A stretch of 64,000 nt of DNA from Plotosus lineatus (GCA_024760905.1 CM045729.1:54883580-54947579); one strand, 5' to 3'; positions 33,129-45,909 are shown, counted from the first letter of the stretch. Numbers and translations: made by a program. The notes: generated from the sequence alone by a model not told the origin.

Positions 33129-34947
33129 TATTCTTTCCCCATAACTTCATCGTATGGCTCATCAACTTTATCCCTCTGTAGTTGCCACAACTCTGCACGT
33201 CTCCCTTGTTCTTAAAAATGGGCACCAGCACACTTCTCCTCCATTCCTCTGGCATCCTCTCACTCTCTAAGACCTTGTTAAGTGTTCTTGTCAGAAAATC
33301 TACTGCTACCTCTCCTAGACACTTCCATACCTCCACAGGTATGTCATCAGGACCAACTGCCTTTCCATTCTTCATCCTCTTCAATGCCCTCCTCACTTCA
33401 CCCTTACTAATCTTTGCTATTTCCTGGTCCTCAACAGTCACCTCTTCTACTCTTTTTTCTCTCTCATTTTTCTCATTCATCAGCTCTTCAAAGTACTCTT
33501 TCCATCTTCCCAGCACACTTCTGTCATCAGTCAATACATTTCCCTCTCTGTCCTTTATCAATCTAACTTGCTGCACGTCCTTCCCATCTCTATTTCTCTG
33601 CTGTGCCAACCTGTATAAATCATTTTCTCCCTCTTTACTTTCCAACCGAGCATACAAGTCATCATACGCCCTCTGTTTGGCCTTTGACACCACTACCTTC
33701 GCCTTATGCTGTGTCTCCCTGTACTCCTGTTTACTCTCTTCGGTTTTCTCAATGTCCCACTTCTTCTTAGCTAACATCTTCCTTTGTACACACTCCTGCA
33801 CTTCCTCATTCCACCACCAAGTCTCCTTATCTACTTTCCTTCCAGATAACACATCAAGTATTCTCCTACCTGTCTCCCTGATCACATTAGCTGTCGTTGT
33901 CCAGTCATCTGGAAGCACTTCCTGACCACCCAAAGCCTGTTTCAACTCCTCCTTGAAGACAACCTGACACTCTTCCTTTTTCAACTTCCACCACTTTGTC
34001 TTCTGCTCTGCCTTTGCCTTCTTCACCTTCCTGACCATCAGCATCATCCTGCACACCACCATCCTATGCTGTTTGGAAACACTCTCACCCGCTACTACTT
34101 TGCAGTCACTGACTTCCTTTAAATTACATCGCCTGCACAAGATGTAGTCTACCTGTGTGCTCCTACCTCCACTTTTATAAGTCACCCTATGCTCCTCTCT
34201 CTTCTGGAAGAAAGTATTCACCACAGCCATTTCCATCCTTTTTGCAAAATCTACCAACATCTGTCCTTCTGCGTTCCTGTCCTGGATACCAAACCTGCCC
34301 ATCACTTCCTCGTCCCCTCTGTTTCCTGCACCAACATGTCCATTGAAGTCTGCCCCAATGACCACTCTTTCACCTCTGGGGGTACTCTGCATCACTTCAT
34401 CTAACTCCCTCCAGAGTCTCTCCTTCTCTTCTCGCTCACATCCTGTCTGTGGGGCATAAGCACTAACAACCTTGACCATCACACCTTCTAACTTGAGACT
34501 CATCACTCTGTCTGACACTCTTTTCACTTCTAGAACATTCCTGACAAACTCCTCCTTCAAGATGACTCCGACTCCATTTCTCTTCCTATCCACACCATGA
34601 TAAAACAGCTTAAACCCTGCTCCTATGCTTCTAGCCTTGTTACCTTTCCACCTGGTCTCCTGAACACACAGTATGTCCACCTTCCTCCTCTGCATCATGT
34701 CAACTAGCTCTCTACCTTTTCCTGCCATAGTTCCAACGTTCAAAGTCCCTACTTTCAGTCCTAGACTTATGCCTTTCCTCTTCTCTCTCTGGCAACGGAC
34801 ACGCCTCCCGCCTCTCCTTCTTCGACGTCTTCGACCAACAGTAGTCCAATTTCCATTAGCACCCTGTTGGTTGACGGCACTGATGGCGGTCGTTGTTAAC
34901 CCGGGCCTCGACCGATCCGGTATGTCATTCTTTCTTGTGATTCGCAT
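33118..34947 (-). CDS. RTE LINE ORF, endonuclease and start of reverse transcriptase
   Basis: Open for 609 codons. Residues ~45-60 are Arg-rich. Residues ~65-300 form an exonuclease/endonuclease/phosphatase fold domain with Asn, Glu (QETRW), Asp-Asn (GADFNG) and a terminal DYIL; the usual SDH triad is KQH here. A helical linker and the first reverse-transcriptase motifs (KAVGPDDIPVEVWK, SCGNYRGIKLMSH) follow. The frame ends early at the one-base gain at 33137-33140. The protein would act in cis on its own mRNA for target-primed reverse transcription. Closely related sequences are often mis-annotated as craniofacial development protein 2-like. Confidence 0.85.
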   Translation of the reverse strand: MRITRKNDIPDRSRPGLTTTAISAVNQQGANGNWTTVGRRRRRRRGGRRVRCQREKRKGISLGLKVGTLNVGTMAGKGRELVDMMQRRKVDILCVQETRWKGNKARSIGAGFKLFYHGVDRKRNGVGVILKEEFVRNVLEVKRVSDRVMSLKLEGVMVKVVSAYAPQTGCEREEKERLWRELDEVMQSTPRGERVVIGADFNGHVGAGNRGDEEVMGRFGIQDRNAEGQMLVDFAKRMEMAVVNTFFQKREEHRVTYKSGGRSTQVDYILCRRCNLKEVSDCKVVAGESVSKQHRMVVCRMMLMVRKVKKAKAEQKTKWWKLKKEECQVVFKEELKQALGGQEVLPDDWTTTANVIRETGRRILDVLSGRKVDKETWWWNEEVQECVQRKMLAKKKWDIEKTEESKQEYRETQHKAKVVVSKAKQRAYDDLYARLESKEGENDLYRLAQQRNRDGKDVQQVRLIKDREGNVLTDDRSVLGRWKEYFEELMNEKNEREKRVEEVTVEDQEIAKISKGEVRRALKRMKNGKAVGPDDIPVEVWKCLGEVAVDFLTRTLNKVLESERMPEEWRRSVLVPIFKNKGDVQSCGNYRGIKLMSHTMKLWGKNSGS

Positions 34948-35439
34948 AGTTTATTTGCCATTTGTTTTACGCCGGATGCCCTTCCTGACGCAACCCTCTG
35001 CATTTATCCGGGCTTGGGACCGGCGTGAGGGAGAGACACTGGTTTGTGCCCCCCCCTCACTATTATACAATTTACTAAAATGATATGCACGCCTGTTATT
35101 AAGTCCAGTTCAGTCTGTTAATGTTGATAACCATTTCTAAAGAACGTTAATAGGTGTGGTGCTAAGCCTAATAACTTAAATAACTAGCTCGAAATTTACG
35201 CGTTCCATTTTCCCCTTTATTGTTCTTTCTCTGTATTGTGAGTCTTCTGACTAAGAAGAAATCTGAGACTGCTCTTCTGAGGAATGAGCTTTTTCTGAAT
35301 AAATCAATCCATTTATGGAAAGCTGTAATAAATGCAGTTTTGTCTTTAATCATATTCAACAGTATAACATATTTGACCACTTTTAATTAGTTTTTCTAAC
35401 TTTACTACACTAACTTTAAGGCTATACTGTATATACCCA

Positions 35440-35503
35440 ATTTCTAGTAAGTGGCCCAGCCCCTCTTACGTGGCCCTCAGTGAAAAAAGTTTGGACACTC
35501 CTG
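35440..35503 (-). mobile_element. hAT-type transposon end
   Basis: On the minus strand CAGGAGTGTCCAAACTTTTT and GAGGGCCACGTAAGAGG form a typical hAT terminus. The flanking 8-mer (35504-35511) matches the left flank at 30903-30910 only loosely, so pairing of the two ends is unsure. Confidence 0.5.
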
Positions 35504-35511
35504 ACATAAAA

Positions 35512-36072
35512 TGTCAATCAGCAACTGAGTTTATGAACCACAGGTGTCTGCAAGGCTATTCCTAGAGAGCTACCTTTCTGAAGGCTTCAGGTTGAACCCA
35601 AAGCATGCACACTGACCATCAGATTATTGCCATAAGACGTTCTTCATCAGTTAAAGGGGGTGTTTTAAATTTTGGTTGGAGATCTTCAAGAAGGTAGTTC
35701 TCCAGGAACAGATTTGGAAATCCAAGATGTAACAGATTTAGTAAAGTCAAAAAGACATACAACAACTTGACAATGTTTTAAAGACTAGTTGCTTGGTGGA
35801 AAGTCTTCAGTCTGCTGTGATTCCTCAGAGCCCTCATAGTGCTTCATTTGTTCTTTCAATGAATCTGCACTGCCCTGTACACAACAAAGTACAGGTCATT
35901 CACATGGGTTGAGATTATGTCTTTAAACTCCCAGGACCAGCATGTGAGTTCAGTATGTGAAATTGTAGCTTTGCCCCATTGACCATGAGTTATGTGCAGG
36001 ACTACAGTATATGAAAATTCAATTTGTTCAACTGTATTGGATAAATGATGCATAATTACTGAAGGGTTTGAA
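35512..36072. other. No gene recognised
   Basis: Non-coding sequence without recognised repeats. Confidence 0.4.
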
Positions 36073-36074
36073 TA

Positions 36075-37274
36075 CAGTAGGCCCTTACTATTCGCGGCTT
36101 TGCACGCATGGTCTGCATATTTGCGGACTGCCGAACAACTGCCACATCATTCAAATTCAGCCAATGGCTGGTCTCCTTCCTGCTGATTGGTTGAGATGAT
36201 GTAACGCCCCTCATTCGTGCACAAGTTGTCAATGAGTCTTTTTTTAGTGTGTTTAATTACCAGTTAAGTTCTCAAATGCCTGCTAAGCGCCAGAAAAGGT
36301 AATGACGTTGGATGTCTCTTGTGAAGAAATAAGACTTGCTCCGAAAGAAACGACAGTTTCCTCTGAAGTGCCTGAAGAGGAATAATCATCTGAACTGTTG
36401 TAAAACACTCCACTATTAAAGTCTTTTTCAATTATTATTCCAGTACAGTACCTAACTTAATGTTTAGAATGTTTGTATGTGTGATTTTATTTACTGTGGT
36501 GTAGCATGTTTCTCATTTTGTTTTGTTTATCTAATTTATTACATTTCTTGTTCTTTTATGTCCTTTTTGTTATGGTCTGTGTTTTGGAGCACTTTGATTT
36601 TGGCGCTGTGTGCCTCTAAATGATTGTTTACTCTCCGCTTCGGCTGAGGGGCGTGGCTGAGCTGCTCCATGGCTCACACCTGAATTCACTATTCTCATTT
36701 ACTCCCAATAAACAAAAGCATGTTCACCTCTGTGCCAGAGGATTAACTCACATCAACATCACCGCTTCTTTGGTTTGTAACGCTCTCTAACTCTAAAACT
36801 CTGTTTTCTACTCGCTCCGGCTGAGGGGCGTGGCTAAGCTGCTCGGACTTAATGCAGTTCATACCTGAATTCAGTCATCTCATGCCGAATGCAATACCTT
36901 CCTCTAGTGAGCATTTTTGAAAACTACAGTGCTGTATGTTTCAAGGAGAATGCATTTAAAGGTATTTTTATGTGTATGCTGTATAATGTTTATATATTAT
37001 TATCAATAAATATCACAGTAAAAAAATAAGTTTTTCTTAATCATTACTACATTTTACTACATTAAGACTGAATTAATGAGTAAGACTGTCTATAGAATGT
37101 GTTTAAGAAGCATATTTTAGGGCATGTAATAGATACATGGTATTTTACTTCCGGCTGCTGATTCGCATATGTAATATGATACATGGGGTTTTACTTCCGG
37201 GCACAGAACTCGTGGATTATCTTCATTCGCGGGAGGACCGGAACCGAACCCCTGTGAATATCGAGGGCCTACTG
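36075..37274. mobile_element. Tigger-like DNA transposon, non-autonomous
   Basis: The ends CAGTAGGCCCTTACTATTCG and TATCGAGGGCCTACTG form inverted repeats with TA duplications (36073-36074, 37275-37276). Inside, a vestigial frame begins Met-Pro-Ala-Lys-Arg, as Tigger transposases do, and stops after a few codons. An internal direct repeat, GGCTGAGGGGCGTGGCT, occurs at about 36643 and 36817. Related copies lie at 10500-11110 and 44786-45073. Confidence 0.8.
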
Positions 37275-37276
37275 TA

Positions 37277-37945
37277 CTACATTTAGGATAATCACTCAAG
37301 CATGTGATTTACTATAAGAGGCAATGCATTACACACAAATATATATCAAGAGAGAAGTAGAAGTAGTTCATTTCTCGGCAGATTCAACAGGACTCACACT
37401 GAATGAAGACTGAGATGAAGGAGTTGGGAAGGACACCTTCTGCTTTTCCAACCCTGCTGATGCCCCTTTATTACGTAGAGTATTCCACCTTTTCAGCATC
37501 TGAGCTGGTAAAGACAAATCATTTTAGGTGATGCATATACCAAACTGTGACATAATAATCAATGTACAGTATCATATACATTACGCACTGTGTTTTCTTG
37601 AATGGTCTACTGCCTTAAAAGAACTGAGCATGGCAAATGGGTGATGGGAGAGAGAGAAGGGATGAATGATGTTGCTCTGTGGAAATTGCAACCGAAGGGT
37701 TCAGTCAGAGTACAGCACAGTTCGAGTTGCAACAGTCAGAGTTCAACACAGTTTTCTGTCCCTGCATGGATTCAACTCATCAGTTAAGGTTACTTAAGGT
37801 ACTTAACAGTAACAAGTTTCATTGGCATGTAAATGAGCAAGGAAATCCCCAGACTGTACAAGATTCTGGCCCTGCAAAAGTTCAACCCTTGGTTCTACAG
37901 TATAAAATACAGAATAGCAATGTCTAATTTTATTTAAATGCTGTT
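37277..37945. other. No gene recognised
   Basis: Non-coding. Open frames at 37602-37927 have no recognised similarity and no splice context. Confidence 0.4.
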
Positions 37946-37949
37946 CTGT

Positions 37950-38087
37950 TCCTTGCTAAAAGGAGATGTGACAGGGAAGGCATCCGACATAAAAACCCAT
38001 GCCAAATCAAATGTGTAAATCAGATGATTCGCTGTGGCGACTCTCGAGAACGGGAAAAAGCCGAAAGAAAAGAAGAAGAAGAAGACT
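37950..38087 (+). mobile_element. SINE family A, RTE-like tail only
   Basis: A 5'-truncated copy starting at TTCCTTGCTAAAAGGAGATG. It runs through GGCATCCGACATAAAAACCC and GATGATTCGCTGTGGCGACT to a (GAA)n end. Confidence 0.8.
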
Positions 38088-38118
38088 GTTAAATTAAATA
38101 TGTTTATCAATATTATAA

Positions 38119-38440
38119 AGGGCAGTGGTGGTCTAGTGGTATAGGGCACTGGGTTGCTGATCCTAAGGCTGGGGGTTCGAGTCCCAACAAAGTTGTCACT
38201 GTGCAGCTAACTGGGTTATCAAAGGCAGGCCATGTCTCTCACTGCCAATGGTGTGAGGTTCATGTAAAAGAACCATTGCTGACTTTTGTAAAGAGTAGCT
38301 GCAAAGCCGTCAGCGTGTTTCTGTCCCTTGCTAAAGGGTTGTGTCAGGAAGGTCATCTGATGTAAAAACCTATGCCAAATCAAACGTGCGAATCATTTGG
38401 CGAATCATCTCTGTGGCGACCCCTAAGAAAGGGAAAAAGC
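38119..38440 (+). mobile_element. SINE family A, full length, RTE-like tail
   Basis: The head (GGGCAGTGGTGGTCTAGTGG), body, junction GCCGTCAGCGTGTTTC and tail with GTCCCTTGCTAAAGGGTTGT and TGTGGCGACCCCTAAGAAAG are all present. The terminal GAA stretch is absent. It sits 30 bp from the preceding truncated copy in the same orientation. Confidence 0.88.
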
Positions 38441-38586
38441 TCATCTCAATATTACAATGCATTATATGTATATTAGCAGTATTATTCCACCTAAGCAATG
38501 CACCATGCTTAAGAAATCAGAGACTTGATTTTGCAGGGCTTTAATGTTTGCCCATCTGTTTGATGTCTGTATGACAATTAGCTGTT

Positions 38587-38895
38587 CAGTTCACTCAGTT
38601 CATTTTCTGTAACCGCTTGATCCTAATTAGGGTCGCGGGGAGGATGGCACCCATCTCAGCCAACTTCGGGCGAGGGCAGAGTACACCCTGGACAGCTCGC
38701 CAGGCCATCGCAGGGCAGAAATTCAGCAATGGTTCTTTTACATGCCTCTCACCATAGACAGTGAGAGACTTGGCCGGCCTTTGATAACCCAGTTAGCTGC
38801 ACTGGGGGTGGGGACAGTGACAACCTTGTGGACAGTGGTACTCGAACCCCCAACCTTTGGATCAGCAATCCAGCGCCCTATACCACTCGGCCACC
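38587..38895 (-). mobile_element. SINE family A, L2-like tail
   Basis: A minus-strand copy with both head and L2-like tail, lacking a short stretch at the junction. Perfect 13-bp duplications ACAATTAGCTGTT lie at 38574-38586 and 38896-38908. Confidence 0.9.
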
Positions 38896-39034
38896 ACTGC
38901 CCTGCACAATTAGCTGTTATGCATTGCTATTGTTACTCATGGGCTGTTGCTATTTGGCAGGAGCCTGACAAACACTGAAATCCAGGAGTTACTACTAAGA
39001 CAGTTTTTGTTTTGAAAACTGTCATTTTATTAAT

Positions 39035-39385
39035 TTTCATTCTTTCATTTTCTGCACCACTTAATCCTAATTAGGTTCACGGGGAGACTGGCACCCATCT
39101 CATCCAAATCTGTCTGAGGGTACAGTACACCCTGGATAGCTCACCAGGGGATCGCAGTTCAAAAACATGCTGATAGCTCTGCAGCCTAGTCTACGAAAGT
39201 CAGCAATGGTTCTTTTGCATGCCTCTCACCACACACACACAATGAGATACATGGCTGACCTTTTTATAACCCAGTGAGCTGCACTGGGGGAGGACAGCAG
39301 TCAAAACCAGTTGATATTGGGGCTTGAACCCCTGATCTTGGGATCAGTAATCCCACACCTTACCGCCAGGCCACCACTGCAGCTT
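39035..39385 (-). mobile_element. SINE family A, L2-like tail, old copy
   Basis: More diverged than its neighbours (GGGGCTTGAACCCCTGATCT, CAGTGAGCTGCACTGG), but head, body and L2-like tail are in order. An ACACAC expansion lies in the body. Confidence 0.75.
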
Positions 39386-40590
39386 CAGTTATTTTTTTTT
39401 TTAAACCAAATCAACTTTCAGATAGCAACACATTAACATTATTTCATAGTGTATTTTTGGTAGTACTTGTACTGATTTTTTTTCAATTAATGTGGCTTAA
39501 GCTTTTGTAAAAAAAAAAAAAAAAAAAACTGACAGAATATTAGTGAATGATAAACAGAAAGGAATCTCAGGGGAACCCTGCTTTTAGGCGATGCCTAAAT
39601 GTGTAGTGTTTTTGGATTCTTAAATCTCATTGGTTAGAAAGTGTTGATTAGTTTTCTGTGAAGGCATGACTCGTACAACAGTGCTGTTTGTACTCAAATG
39701 ACAGGTTTATATGAATGTATTACTTGGGCTAATGTGTTATTGCTTCTGTACTAACATCTCATACAGGGTCATACTTGTATGGCAAACACTACTTTGTTCT
39801 TACGACACTTTATTTCAAAACAATGCTCTTTTAGACACTAATATCTTATTTTACTTTAGTGTCGGGATTCTGGCAGCACGCAGATGGCTTGCAGCTATAC
39901 AGTGACAGGATCTCATGTACAGGCAAGTTTTTCTGAAATGAAGAAATACAAGTATTTTTAACTGATATTGCAAACAGTACGTACATACTGTATGTGAATC
40001 TATTGACTGAATGTACCAAAAGCATTCCTGCAAAAAATGAGAGGATCATAGCCTTTCTTTCCATCCGAGTAAAGCAGTAACTATGGCCATGAATGATGGC
40101 TCCTCTACAAAGACAGTTCACATATCAATATGTGTAGCAAGCTTAAAACCACAAAAACACTCAACATGCAAAAACAGGCAGCTGTGTAGGTATCTTATTT
40201 TTAATCATCACAGAAAACACAATACTCACATAAGTTCATTCACATCCTGGCCCTTTTTTTCATTCAGCCACGATAAAGCCACACTTATGGCTAAATCATA
40301 ATGAGCCTGTATAAAAGAGTTTCCATAATGAATCCACCAGAAAAACATCCCCATTTCTTATGTCATAAAGTACTGTCCAAAACCAATCTGTGGTTCAACG
40401 AGGGACAGTGCAAGAATATAAATGTAACAAAATGAAACGAGGCGATTCAAGATAACCACAAGGGTTATTGCAACTACTTTTAAAATTTTAAAAACATTTT
40501 ATTTCTTTGCAGCCAAAAATGAAGACGCATGGACAGTATTTACTCAGTGCAACTTATAGCATCCAAGCAAAAGACAGACAGTTATCTAAA
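39386..40590. other. No gene recognised
   Basis: AT-rich, with a poly-A tract at 39510-39528. Open frames at 39711-40121 have no recognised similarity. Confidence 0.4.
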
Positions 40591-40608
40591 TAAAATAACA
40601 AACAAAAT

Positions 40609-40962
40609 AAATAAAAATGTCGAGGTTCTCTTTGGGAGTAACGAGGATGGATAGGATCAGGAATGAGCACATCAGAGGGACAGCACATGTAAGAGGTTTT
40701 GGAGACAAAGTCAGAGAGGCTAGATTGAGATGGTTTGGACATGTACAGAGGAGGGTTAGTGAGTACATTGGTATTAGGATGCTGAGGTTGGAACTACCAG
40801 GCAGGAGGCCTAGAGGAAGACCGAAGAGAAGATTTATGGATGTGGTGAAGGAGGACATGAAGGTAGTTGGAGTAAGAGAAGCAGATGCAGAGGATAGGGT
40901 GAGATGGAGGCAGATGATTCGCTGTGGCGACCCCTGAAGGGAAAAGCCAAAAGGAAAAGAAG
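40609..40962 (+). mobile_element. RTE-type LINE, 5'-truncated
   Basis: A 106-codon open frame carries the LINE C terminus ([30 protein letters not shown]) and runs into the GGCGACCCCTGAAGGG end. Target duplications ATAACAAA(C/T)AAAAT lie at 40595-40608 and 40963-40976. Confidence 0.88.
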
Positions 40963-41165
40963 ATAACAAATAAAATTAATCACTGACATAGTTAAAAGAA
41001 AACACCACTTAAATATATTCCAAAACACAACCAGATGTAACTAATCACCTTCTTCACTGCACAGCAAGCTATCTGGCTTCCCCCTGTGATCAACTGTAAT
41101 CATTCTGATTATTTCTACATTAAAAACTGCTTTTCCTAGAGCATTGTAGCACTTGGAAGTGTAAG

Positions 41166-41780
41166 TGAAGGCAAACAATCAACTATGGGTGGAAAGGCAT
41201 TGTCAAAAGATCTCATGGATAAAGTTGTGGAAAGGCAAAAATTAAAAGTATTATCAATCCCTTTGAGTACAATAAAATCCATAATCAAGAAATGGAAAAT
41301 GTTTTGTACTACTGGGACCCTTTCTGGGTACAGCCATCACGCTGTCAGTGGCATTCGTATCTGGCACAAAACCAATACATTCTAACAACCAAAAAAAGAC
41401 CATACCAAAAGTAAGTAGCTAGAGATGGTTACATAATATTGTGGGGTGTTTTTTTTTTTTTTTTTTTTTTGCAGCAAGACATCCAACATGACAGTGATCC
41501 ACAGTTAACCTTGCAGTAACTATATGAGAAAAAATTAAATGCCCTTGCATGGCATGGTCAGATCCTAGATATGGGAATGACTTAAAGTTTATGGTCCACC
41601 AACAGTTACTATTTTATGCGAGTGAGCTTGAACAGCTCTGTAAAGAGAAGTGGACAAATATTGTGCAGCCCAGATGTGCAAACTTGACAGAGGACTATCC
41701 CAATGGACTCATGGCTGAAATCAAACTAGATGATGGTTCCACAATGTCTTATGTGTTTTTTCTTTTAATAATGCATTTCA
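41166..41780 (+). pseudogene. Tc1-type transposase pseudogene
   Basis: The first part (41185-41330) reads LSKDLMDKVVERQKLK and TIKSIIKKWK, the DNA-binding N terminus of a Tc1 transposase. The second part (41470-41760) reads QQDIQHDSDP, LNALAWHGQ and SELEQLCKEKWTNI, the DDE catalytic end. The middle is deleted, and stops and frameshifts are frequent. A poly-T (41451-41471) interrupts it. Confidence 0.7.
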
Positions 41781-42079
41781 GTTTACTTTTATATGTTGCA
41801 TTCAATAAATAGCCCTGCAAAAATATTTGTGTCTGCCTTCATTTCAGGCTGCAAAGCAACAAAATGATAAAATGAAAGGTGATTTAATTCTATACCGTCT
41901 GTTTTTCTTGATTACTCATTTATTTTTCAGTTCAGTAAACATATCTTGTGCCTTTAATAGCAACAGGTTTAACAGTAGAATAGTCCCCTCAATAACAGTG
42001 ATGCACTGCAAAACCATGCAGATTTCACCACTATTTACAAGTCAGCCATAACATTAAAAATATTATGGCCACTGATGGT

Positions 42080-42410
42080 GAATAACATCTCGTCGTAGTG
42101 CATTTGTTAAAGCATGGGATGAATTAAGCAAAGTTAGGTTTAGATGTTGATGCATTGGATGCAAGAAAAACGAGCAAGCACAATCTCAGTGACAAGAGTA
42201 CTGGATCATGAATGCGCAAAACTCGTTGTTGCATGTGGGAAGTGAAGGCTAGTATGTCTGGTCTAATCCTGCACAAGAGCTACTGTGGCAGAAAATGCTG
42301 AAACTGTTCATGCTGACTATGAGAGAAACATTCCAATACATAGTGCATTGTGGCCTGCTGCGTATGGAACTGCCCAGCCGCAGAACAATCAGGCCGTTTC
42401 AGTATTACGG
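42080..42410 (+). pseudogene. Tc1-like transposase remnant
   Basis: The segment corresponds to the remnant at 6600-6850 (GAAGGCTAGTATGTCTGGTC, AGAGCTACTGTGGCAGAAAA, GTGCATTGTGGCCTGCTGCG). No open frame survives. Confidence 0.6.
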
Positions 42411-42429
42411 ATAATGTGTGTATAGTATA

Positions 42430-43910
42430 AATAAGACTTTATTTAATCAGGTTCTTACCAGATCGTCCAAGATTGAGGAAGTGTTTTGTCCCTTGGGGTC
42501 AAAGGCATTTTCCCTGAGCTTTTGCCCAACATAATGACAACTCACAAAATAAGAAAGATATCGTACATTATTGGCAAGTGATTGCTGCAGATTACACATA
42601 CCTACATAGTGTTTCTAGGATGTTCAGAAGCCCTTAAAATGTTCTGCTGTTTTGCACAAATGACCAAACTTATACATTTTCTTAAAAATAAAGAAAGAGA
42701 AAATATTGTATTTGTTTATTTATGTATTGAGGAAAAATTACATAGTACATCTCAGGGAACAACAAAAATAATTTGCCTTATAATTGTTGCTTACTGACTT
42801 TTTTAATATTGATCTACAAATCTGATGCGTTAGGTGTTTTTTATACAGGAATGAATAATGAACATTCTAAAGGATTCACAAACTTTTTAACACTGGTGCG
42901 TTTGTTTTTTTTTTATACAAATGTCAGTATAGATTACAAACTGTTCAGAGATCTTCAGATTAATATACTTTTAATTTAGAGTTTTCTTTCCTTTATCAGA
43001 TCCTATAGCAGTCTTTATAATCACATGTATTATTAAAAACCTCATTTGGGACTTACAGCAAGGCTTCAATGTCTTGCTTCAATTGTCTGGTTTCCATATT
43101 TCACATAACCAATGCTATAATCAGGACGGGATCAGGAAAACATTTATTTCCAAATGTGCACACTGAAATAATATCTGGGGAGGAAAAACACTGTACACCA
43201 GAGAATATCAACGTTATACAATATTTTGGTCTTCAGTCACTTCTATGTTAATCACTGTCCATGGGCTGTAACATACACAGAGCAAAAGTGAAGTTTTTAT
43301 TATTCTAAACCAATTTTATTTCACTACATACTGGAAAAGTGCCCTATGAGCATCACTTATAATTCTAAAAGATCAAAAAGACATCTCTCAAGACTGATAT
43401 AGAGTAGAACTTTTCATCTGTTGAAATGTGTGGGGAAAACCTACATTCATTCAAAGACTGAAAAAAATCTTCACATATGAACCAATAAGGCTTTTAATCT
43501 GACCAAAATAATAAAACAGTCAAACTCACCAAATGCTCCTGAACACATTCAACATGTACAAGCTTAAACCCCCCACAAAAACAAACAAAAAAACCCACCT
43601 ACAACCAAAGCAGTAGTTACTGGATATCATATAAGGCACAAAGAAAACTCAGCAGTAACTGTACACATCTCAGGTTAACACCATCTGAATTATTCATGTA
43701 CTGCCTAACAGTCACATCAACACTGCAGTTTCATAGCAACCAAAAGAGATATGGAAGTTCATAGGCTATTTAAACAAAGTGTTTTGAACTCTGAATGACC
43801 CTGCAATGAAAGATCATTTAAAATATCAAAATGCTGATGCAAAAATAAATTAAGTTTTTAAAAAAGTTATGCAATTCATTCAAGATTTACTGTATAATGC
43901 TAATTATACA
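42430..43910. other. Intergenic plus presumed shugoshin 3' UTR
   Basis: No coding exon was recognised. Minus-strand AATAAA signals at 43296-43301 and 43315-43320 could end the shugoshin transcript, which would give a UTR of about 600 nt; this is uncertain. Confidence 0.4.
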
Positions 43911-43914
43911 AATT

Positions 43915-45752
43915 CTATTCAGAATAGTCCTGGGGATTTACTTTGTGTTTTTTCCTGAATGTTTTATTCTTTTCTTTAAAGACTGGTGAATGTAAAAATC
44001 TGGTATCTGAAAACTTGTCCCCACGCCTCATTTTGCTGTAAAATAAAGAAATTACTTTGATAAGTTAATAAAATTAAAACATTTATGAAAGTAAAATCAT
44101 TGCAGCTAAAGCAACATCATTTCATGCGTGTTCAATTAACAGAACAATTCTCACCTGTTGATATTTGGTTCCTTGTATGATACAGGAGCTGCCTTCCTGC
44201 GGGATCGAACTAATGGATCGGCCGTCAGGTCTGTGTTTGTTAAGCTCTTCATCGCCCTCCCTTGTATACCTTAAAAATAAAATATGCTACCTTTAGTTCC
44301 AAAAACATTGCACAAACTTGTGACAAGTTCATGGTCATTAAATTTAGCCTGAGCTCATTTGCCAATTTCAACCCACTACCTACAGTACCAGGACAGCGCA
44401 CCCTTTCTGATTTCCTCCATTATTGTTTAGTTATAACAGATCACTGTTTCTCACCTCCAAAGTTTATATAATTAGATTAAAGTGAAACGAAAGTCAAGCC
44501 ACCTAAATTTTCATTGACACATGAACATGTATATATTTTCAAGATAAGGTGGTTTTTAACTTATTTTTAGCAATATACAACTTCAGAGATATAAGATTTT
44601 TTTGTTTGTTTCTATTAGCCAGTCTGAAAGACCGATGATTCATTCTAGTGAGAGAATGAAATCACAAGAAAAGAACAGGTTCATAGAATGTAACCCCCCC
44701 CCCCTGGTATTAATATATTAATCTAACAAATCACATAAACTATATTGACAGTTTGAGAAAACTTTGAGAGAGAAATCTCTGTATACAGTAGGCCCTTGAC
44801 TATTCGTGGTTTTGCACTCACGATTTGAGTATTTGCGGACTGCCAAGCAACTGACACGTCACTCAATTTCAGCCAATGGCTGTCCTCCTTCCTGCTGATT
44901 GGTTGAGATGATGTAACGCCCCTTTTTCCTCATTCGCACACAAGTTGTCAATGAGCCTCTTTTTTGTGTGTATTTTAATTACCAGTTAAGCGCTATGGTA
45001 CCACTCAAACGCTGTGCGGCTTCTCTGGCTAAGCAATAGAAAACTCTGGATGTTGTTTCTGAAGAAATAAGACTTGGCAGTGGTGGCTTCGTGGATAAAA
45101 CGACGGGTTGCCGTCAGCAGATCAATCGCACTATCACCACTGTTGGGCCCTTGAGCATTGCTGTGGATGACAGTATCTTCCAAATGCTGTAAATGTAAAT
45201 ACAGGGTGTCCTCGGTTTAAGACGCTGATCCGTTTTTAAGACACGATGTAACCAGCCCTCTCAATAAATTGAATAGCAGTAGGAAATTTGATAAGAGTAA
45301 CAGGCAGGCAATTATGCGTAAGCAGAGCGATGCAATTATGCGTAAGCAGAGTGAAAATGTTGTATATTTAGATAATAAATGGTGCATTCTGGTGTATTCT
45401 GACTGCAAAAATATGATAGATTTAGCAGTGCTTCTCAAGGTTAGTACATTGTAATGATGTATGTGACTTATTACCAATCACCTTGATGTAGGCCTGCTAT
45501 ATAGGCACTATATTATATAATTTTATTTCAAGGATTTGATTTCCTGTGCTCAAGCAGTGATACTAATCATAGAAATCATTTTCCCAATATTTTATAGAAT
45601 TTTACAGACTTTGTATATTATCAGTTGGTCCCACTTTCAAGTTTGGTAAAATTTGCTTAACTTTACAATTCCATAAACATAGGAGACTTGTGTGAAAACA
45701 TTACTTACACACAGCGCTCTCCCCCCCTCTCCATCCATCTATATACACACAC

Positions 45753-45785
<33 letters not shown>

Positions 45786-45810
45786 CATACACATATACAT
45801 ACACACACAC

Positions 45811-45863
<53 letters not shown>

Positions 45864-45866
45864 TAT

Positions 45867-45909
<43 letters not shown>

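Larger units (their letters stand above)
31924..35072 (-). mobile_element. Full-length RTE-type LINE, nearly intact
   Basis: The insertion has perfect 14-bp target duplications (TACTAAAATGATAT, 31910-31923 and 35073-35086) and a GAAGAAGA-type 3' end. It is a 3.15-kb LINE with one long ORF: Arg-rich N terminus, apurinic-like endonuclease (LKVGTLNVGTM, VQETRWKG, GADFNGHVG, STQVDYIL), reverse transcriptase with MFADD, and a C-terminal region with [10 protein letters not shown]. Three lesions interrupt it: a one-base gain in the C-run at 33137-33140, a stop at 32547-32549, and a 4-base repeat near 32507-32514. The domain order fits the RTE clade (Expander/BovB-like). At least six 5'-truncated relatives lie in this window, and its 3' end matches the tail of RTE-type family A SINEs. 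Confidence 0.92.

Noticed and set aside
31917..33925. Long plus-strand open frames (150 and 247 codons and others) antisense to the LINE
   Set aside because: They are exact antisense shadows of the RTE ORF, and Ser/Leu/Cys-rich composition mirrors its Arg/Glu/Lys codons. No independent coding evidence.
30903..35511. A single 4.6-kb hAT element with matching target duplications
   Set aside because: The flanking 8-mers GACATGAT and ACATAAAA do not match well and the two ends differ in sequence beyond the first bases, so I list the two ends separately.
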